From Eleginops maclovinus (lineage: Eukaryota; Chordata; Actinopteri; Perciformes; Eleginopidae), in assembly GCF_036324505.1 (NCBI RefSeq), contig NC_086356.1, forward strand, positions 19,219,528 to 19,283,527: 64,000 nt of DNA, given 5' to 3'. The notes under the pieces were generated by a model. That model was not told where the DNA came from. It saw nothing but the letters and a program-made list of their open reading frames with translations, and did no database searches. This document shows, in pieces, positions 58,090 through 64,000 of the stretch. A program made the translations under genes and the position numbers. Within the stretch, counting starts at the first letter, position 1. The number at the start of each line of letters is the position of its first letter.

Positions 58090-58430
58090 AATAGCAGTTT
58101 GCAAACCTCTCTGCAGCCAGACAGTTATCTCTACCGCTCTTACAGGAAGCTCTGATAAAGGAGGATAGTGTGATCTGAGCCTCGCATGGCTCTTTCTTTA
58201 GCAGTCCTGCTGATTTTTCCTTCAGTTTGTTATCTCCAGAGTCTGCCTTGCCGTCCAGATAAGCAGGCTGCGGGGCTTTTGAAAGGACAGTAAACTTTCT
58301 TTAAAGTCTGCATTTCAAAGCAGGAAAAAAAATGAAAATGAGCACCGAAGAGAAACCAGATAAAGATGGAGTCGGCAGTAAGAACATCTTCAAATGAAAT
58401 GAAATTTAAAGTAAACTTTGCCATAAGAAG
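58090..58430. promoter_or_regulatory. candidate conserved non-coding element with GATA-type cores
   Basis: Several GATA cores on both strands (AGTTATCTC near 58123, CTGATAAAG near 58153, GTTATCTCC near 58229, CAGATAAGC near 58257, AGATAAAG near 58359) lie within repeat-free sequence. Clustered GATA-like sites occur in haematopoietic and endodermal enhancers; function here is unproven. Confidence 0.27.
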
Positions 58431-59344
58431 ATCTTCGATTTAAATTCGATTTCCGGACATCTCACAGCGACACACTGGCCCCTGACACAGTCCCCTTGCC
58501 TGAGGCAGATGGGTCCTCAGCTGCCTGCCTGAATGCTGATGTAACTCAGAGGTCAGAGCGAGCACAGCTCAGCAGACGGATCTCTCATTTTGAGAAAACA
58601 TCCCTGACATGATCACAGTGTCTGTGTGTCTGGAATGGTTTAAACCAGCTCCGCCCTGCATGGTATGGTATTTTTTATGTAGCTGGGAAAAACCTCCGAC
58701 ACGCACCACACTTCTACATTCTTGAATCAACCTACCTGCACTTCCTCCCGGCTGATGAAACCCTCTGAAATCCGCAGGGAGAAGAGACAGATTTGTATAA
58801 TTTTCTAAGTCTACATAATCAACAGAAGTGAGCAGAGCAGCTATGTTGCAATACATTTTCTTTAGTTACGTTATCCTGATATCATGTTTTTTTTTGGTAG
58901 ATTTGCACTAATTCTTTGCTATTGGAACCAGTCTACAACTTTTCTCCTTTTCCTTTGGTCAACAAATCCTTTGAGACCCAAAAGACCAAAACCAAAGATT
59001 TAATCTCGCTAAAAAGTATTGCCTTTGTGTCACGCAAGAGGTTTAAAGCCACACAAAAATTGCAGTTTTCAGAATAAAGTCAAAATATTTAGACAAGGTC
59101 ATAAAAATAATGCTTTTTTTAATGATTTCCATCCTCAGCAGTAACCAATGTTCTCTGTGCTGAGCGAGTGCCACAGGCAGAGAGGGGAAGTCATTAAGTA
59201 TTGAGGGACAGACTAACACACATTGCTGGGTTTAGTCTGTTCCTGGGAGTTGTTTACAAAGTAAAAAACAAGAGAAACACCAGACTTTTCCTCTAAGATT
59301 TCTTTGTGAAAATGTGTATCTTTGTTCAGAGATACCCATCAGAG
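58431..59344. other. unassigned sequence
   Basis: No classified feature. Confidence 0.5.
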
Positions 59345-59776
59345 TAAAACACCAGTATGCTTTTTGGGGTTTGCCATTTTTCTGTAGTTTATTTTATAGG
59401 TTTGTATGCATGCAAATTGTCCGCAAAGGCTAAAATCCTAACAAGTTTTCTCTCCCACACATTCCCCCCACCCCTGCCTGAAACGCCTCTATTGTGTTTT
59501 TCCATAACATAGTGACATCACTATGTATCACTCGCACTATTTAATAGCGCTTAAACCCATTGTACAGGATAGGTTAAGGGTGGGACATCTCGAAGCGGCT
59601 GACCAATCATAATAGAGCCGGCCAGCTAACCAATCAGAGCAGACTGGGCTCTAGTTTCAGACAGAGAGTGAAAAGAGGTGCTGCAGCACAGGCAGTATGA
59701 GAAACATTAAGAGCTTTTTGAACATTAAAGCATGTCCCAGGAGAGACTGAGCAATAGCAGGATATGTCCTCTTTAA
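59345..59776 (-). mobile_element. TTAA-ended element, copy 5 (near full length, inverted)
   Basis: The only minus-strand copy. Its right side here ends ATATGTCCTCTTTAA with TTAA at 59773-59776, matching the left end of copy 2. It carries both CCAAT boxes (59603-59607 and 59630-59634, 27 bp apart) and the palindrome ACATAGTGACATCACTATGT (59507-59526). Its other end begins near ATGCTTTTTGGGG (59357); the terminal TTAA there is lost. Confidence 0.85.
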
Positions 59777-60194
59777 GACAAGTGTTATGATACTTATTAC
59801 CAAACTCTACTTGTTTTAATATTCTTTCATGAAGGTTGTCTCTTTATATTATATGTTATTCTAGCACTCTTCTTTTATCTGCCCTCTCCGTTTGCTGTTA
59901 CATTGTAAATGTCCTCACTGAGACCAACAGGATATCTGATTCTGACATAGCGAATGATGCTTTCACACATTTTTTTCTACATGTTTCTTTCATTCTAAAT
60001 GTAGACATGATTAATAACCATGACATATATTGATGCCGACACAAACAGTGCATTATAAGGACATCTGCAACTAATTTTAAATGTATTGGAAAATGTCTCT
60101 GTCTGTGTGTGCACACTTGCATGACCGAGTTACGGTTAATGCTGTGTTGCCAGGCGACTGCGACTTGTAGGTACATTGTTTTTATCACACTCGA

Positions 60195-60195
<1 letters not shown>
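59777..60195. other. unassigned sequence
   Basis: Nothing recognised apart from an X-box-like GTTGCCAGGCGAC near 60147. Confidence 0.5.
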
Positions 60196-60290
<95 letters not shown>

Positions 60291-60294
60291 ACAC
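60196..60294. repeat. (CA)n microsatellite
   Basis: About 44 uninterrupted CA units (60196-60283) followed by one AAA interruption and a short CA run. Confidence 0.97.
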
Positions 60295-60885
60295 TGCCCA
60301 CACAAAACACTAGACTGTTTCAGCCAAGCTATGCATAAGCTAACAGCACCCAAAGGATTACCAGCATTGAAGGGTTGAGCTATCAGGGGTATGTTCTGGT
60401 GGGGAGGGGGTTCTTCCTGACGGACAGGAAATTCAACTTCCTGTCTTGATTAATGGGGGGACTGTTGGATCTCACAGGGGTTTTTCTGAGGGGCCTCCCA
60501 CACACAGAGCTCCCACATTTCACCATGTGCATGTCAACCATTTTTTTTCTCATCCGCCTGAGAAAAAATCATCTTATCTTGAAAGAATAGAGATAAGATT
60601 TTGAAAACATGTCAGCACGTATTGTGAAAGTGAAAAGAGTGTGTGTTTATTCCCCTCCCCCTCTAGTTACTATATTTTGTTTGTGAGTGCATGAGGGTTT
60701 GGATCCAGTGAAACTGGTGTTTCTCAACCTCATGTCACCGGTCAGCAGCCTTGTCAGGGCGAGGAATGTAAACAGTGAACAGACTCCTGGGAGGAATGCA
60801 GCGAGTGGCAGTGTGCTCTGCAGTCACTCACTAACTAATGGGATCTTAGACTTCTTACAAACCAGGGAGCGTCAAACACCAGAAA
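60295..60885. other. unassigned sequence
   Basis: Nothing recognised. Confidence 0.5.
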
Positions 60886-62377
60886 CAGTTTTGGAAGAAG
60901 TACTCAAATCCTTTACTTATTCATTATTTTCATCATTATTTAGCAATCAATCTTTATTTTCAAAATAATTTGTAAATGTTTTGATCTAAAAAGTGTTAAC
61001 ACATAGTCATTGATGTCTTCAAACTACATATAGCCCCGTAAAAAATTAAGAGACCACTCCACATTTTTCTTAAATCTTTATCTCTACATGTATGGTAGCC
61101 ATTCCAGTGTCTGTAGTTTATAGAATACAATTAAAAAAATTAATAATAATTTAACTCAAACACAATATCTATAAAAACTAAAAAAGCTGTATTTATCCGA
61201 CTAACAATCCCAAAAACTAAAGATTGTCAGATTACGTGACAAAGAAAAGAAACACATCCTCATAGTTGAGGAGCTTATAAGATAATGTTTAGCATTTTTG
61301 AATAATGAAAATACTTGTCAAATAAGAAACTTTCCATTCCAGTTCCCAATGATTTCTCTATAGGCTTTTCCTCATAAAAGTAATGCAAGACCATTATGAA
61401 ACCACAGGTAATCCAAGGTGTTAAACTCATAGTACCGTTGTTTTTTTAATCCATTGGTTAAGTAAAAGAACAAGTACTGTGGTCTTAAAATACTCCACTA
61501 AAAGTAAAAGTCCTGATTTCAACATGTCACTGAAGTAAAAGTACAAAAGTGTTATCATCAAAATAAAAAAAGGCAAATAATATAAAATGCAGATGTACTA
61601 TCAGCTAAATATACTTCAAGTATCAAAAGTAAAAGTACTCGTTATGCAGAATGGCTCCTTTCACAGTTTTAGATAATTGTGGTTATTATTAGTATTGTCA
61701 ATGTGAACCAAATTTAGATACTAAAACACCGTGTAGATTAGTACTGCATTACACCACATCAGCATATCATGTGTTTTTGTATGTAGAAAGTAGTGTTAAA
61801 ACAAATGTAGTGGACTACAATATTTCCTTCTAAAATGCAGTTTAGTAAAAATATAATGTAGCATTAAATGCAAATGCTCAAGTAAAGTACAAATATGTCA
61901 CAAAATGTACTTAAGTACTATACAATACAATACGTGCCTGGGAAACTCCTTTGTGACTGTGGCCATCAGGCTGCACAACAAGGGGTTAACCATGTGACTC
62001 AATGAAAAATAACCCGGACTGCACATCAAGCCTGCACTTTTGCACAATAACTTTGACCTGCACTTTCTTTCAGCACACATACATGTGTATATTTTTAACA
62101 AAACGGACTCCAAATGTACATATGCCCACATCCCTTCTAATTATTTTCTGTTCTGACAGTTTGATTACAAACTGTAATTTATCTGTACATAATCTTTATA
62201 ATTTTCACTTTTATTTCATATCCTTGTGTGAATCTGTACTGTTTTTTCTTTTCTCTTCTCTATCTGTTGCTGCATAAATGCTTGAATTTCCCCTCTGTGA
62301 TTAATAAAGATACATCTTATCTTATCTTACCTTACCTTAATACTTAAGTAAATGCACTCAGTTACTTTCCACCATTG
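60886..62377. mobile_element. hAT-like composite element, same type as 46.3 kb
   Basis: Left end CAGTTTTGGAAGAAGTACTC and right end, reverse complemented, CAATGGTGGAAAGTAACTGA, with internal AAGTAAAAGTAC motifs (61480-61640) like those at 46281-46949. It is interrupted by about 400 bp of other sequence (61021-61440, beginning CCCGTAAAAAATTAAGAGAC), perhaps another repeat, and by a LINE at 61918-62340. The outer 8-bp flanks do not match, so the two ends may come from different copies. Confidence 0.55.
61918..62340 (+). mobile_element. 5'-truncated LINE with (ATCTT)n tail
   Basis: A 423-bp insertion flanked by identical 10-bp TACTTAAGTA duplications (61908-61917 and 62341-62350); removing it restores continuous hAT-like terminal sequence. 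Near its 5' end the frame reads GNSFVTVAIRLHNKG, the conserved C-terminal tail of fish LINE ORF2 proteins. Its 3' end is GATTAATAAAGATACATC followed by TTATC/TTACC pentamers. Only the tail of ORF2 and the 3' untranslated region were inserted. Confidence 0.85.
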
Positions 62378-62380
62378 GGA

Positions 62381-63000
62381 ACCACTCTGCGATGCATTTC
62401 ACTGATGTAAAGTGAGAGGGGGTGTAGGGAAGTTAAAGGGGAGGCAGGTCAGGGAGGGTGGCAAATAGAGAGAGGTGCTTTTTAAGATTTCGTGTTCTCC
62501 TCCAGCCCCCACAGTTTTCAGATAAAGGCAGCTGTTGCCAAGGTGACTTGCCAGAGAAAGGAAAAGTATCTGGCTGTGTTTCGCCTGTTCTTGTGCAGGA
62601 AGCTTAGAAGCCAGAGGCACTGATAAGATGATTCCAGTCCCTCCTCCACAGAACAAAAGCTGTACGCATGATATACTGCCTTAAATACCTCAGGACACTC
62701 TGGCTGCTGCTTTCACTCCAAAGCTGCCTAAATATGTGAAACATGCAGTAATGAGAGCGCACCTTATGCTGAGTTCACGCTGCTTTTCCCTGCTAAACAC
62801 AAATCACATCCGTACTGAAGACAAAGACACAATGCTTTACAGTCAAGAGGAAAAAACTCTTATGTTTATTAGCCATGAATTTCACATTGTGAAAAGAATC
62901 ACATGTACAAAATAATGCCATAAAAAATCAAAAATGAAAGTCTTACGTGACAAAGAAAATGAAACTGATGCACATTGACAGTGTGTTCTGTCTAATTTAA
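62381..63000. other. unassigned sequence
   Basis: No classified feature. Confidence 0.5.
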
Positions 63001-63335
63001 CATCATTATGCAAAGTGGGACACTGTGCTCCAATCTGAGCCAGCTGGATTTCCAGATAAATCCAAGGATAAGCGGAGGGCAAGAGTAGAAATGGGAAGTG
63101 CCACTCGGCAATTAGGTGCAAATTGGAGGGGCATTCATTGCTCGCTGTTGCTAGGGAAACTTGCGCTCTATGGGAAAGCAATGCTCCTTTGATTGGTGGG
63201 GCCAGAGACCCTGTGCTCAGTGGTTGGAGGAGGTCAACATTACGAAGCCCCGAGGGTCTCCAAAGAGGTCCTGAAATTGCCAATAAAAGGAAAACAACTT
63301 TTGGGTGGCTTCAGGAGCAGAGCAGGAATTTATAG
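63000..63335. promoter_or_regulatory. candidate conserved non-coding element with RFX X-box
   Basis: GC-moderate, repeat-free block. GTTGCTAGGGAAAC at 63147-63160 closely fits the RFX X-box (GTTGCC, short spacer, RRNAAC). GATTGGTGGGG (about 63191) is an inverted CCAAT box 30 bp downstream. A promoter or enhancer active in ciliated or neural cells is one reading; no transcription start or exon is visible. A 133-codon minus-strand frame crosses it without recognisable domains. Confidence 0.3.
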
Positions 63336-64000
63336 AGCTGTTTACCCACACATTAGATTATTGTCATGAATCCAAGACGAAGGTCGTTTGAAAAATATAT
63401 ATACATATTCCACCAAAACATAACCTCTTACATTGAATTCAATGATCCCATTAATATTCAAATGCAAAACATCCATGTTCAGGTCAGTTATAGACAGACA
63501 TACAGACAAAGAACACTGATTTGAGTTACAAGTGTTACATATGCAAGTGTTCAAGACATCCTCTCTTTGGTCTTTATGAACTTGCAATGTTGTTTTTTTC
63601 ATCTTTTTTAATGTGCATTATTGACACTATGGTGAAAAGCACTGCGGTGTCTGCCCTTATCAATGCACAGCTTAATGGATACAACTCTTTCTCAACGGGA
63701 TGGTGAAAAGGACTGTTGGTTTACAAACCAGAGGAGTTAAGTCAACACATGTGACAGTCCTCCAGTTGTCCTTGAGACAGCTGGAGGAATGTCACACTCT
63801 TAACCATGTCAGGGTCACATACTGCACTTTTTACAGGTTTTATAGTTTCTTGTTTTGTTGGTACAGTTTGGACCACCCGACGGCACGATTTAAGACAGGT
63901 TTGCACCCAATGGAGAGCTTAAAAAGAATCTATCAGAAGTAAAAGTGATAATATTTCAACCCTGTTCAGTCTTCCTATTTGGGCAGCAGCCTAAACCGCT
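63336..64000. other. unassigned sequence at window end
   Basis: AT-rich; nothing recognised. Confidence 0.5.

Overview
This window reads as non-coding DNA from a teleost fish, probably a percomorph. It is AT-rich, carries several very long CA/GT microsatellites, and holds a dense mix of fish-type transposable elements: L2/Maui-like LINE, Tc1, several hAT families, palindromic MITEs, solo LTRs and a dispersed TTAA-ended family. Nothing suggests a prokaryote: there are no operons, dense ORFs or rRNA. The organism assignment is inference from repeat content.

Layout. 1-11.8 kb: mostly unassigned sequence with a local duplication (0.98-2.3 kb), a 40-bp minisatellite, a long CA tract and a SINE-like fragment. 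11.8-14.2 kb: a nested mosaic in which a Tc1 relic was hit by an L2-like LINE, itself hit by a 505-bp hAT MITE; both younger insertions show target-site duplications (TSDs). 14.2-33.9 kb: mostly unassigned, with a hairpin MITE (22.5 kb), a solo LTR with 5-bp TSD (25.3-25.8 kb) and three microsatellites. 33.9-34.0 kb: one 120-bp open interval with good splice sites on both sides, the only plausible host exon. 32.2-59.8 kb: five copies of a TTAA-ended element carrying paired CCAAT boxes and, in most copies, a CRE-like palindrome. 42.7-45.2 kb: a complete-length hAT element (2,487 bp) with perfect 8-bp TSDs and a transposase broken by two stop codons and one frameshift. 46.3-47.8 kb: a second hAT-like element and a second solo LTR. 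54-58.5 kb and 63 kb: stretches that look like conserved developmental enhancers (inference only). 60.9-62.4 kb: a hAT-like composite invaded by a 5'-truncated LINE with a 10-bp TSD.

There is no gene set working together here. The most economical reading is a long intron or intergenic desert of a developmentally regulated locus, with one candidate exon and an accumulation of mobile elements. I found no novel defence, metabolic or secretion system. The most interesting material is the datable nested insertions, the regulatory-motif-bearing MITE family, the nearly intact hAT transposase and the candidate exon.
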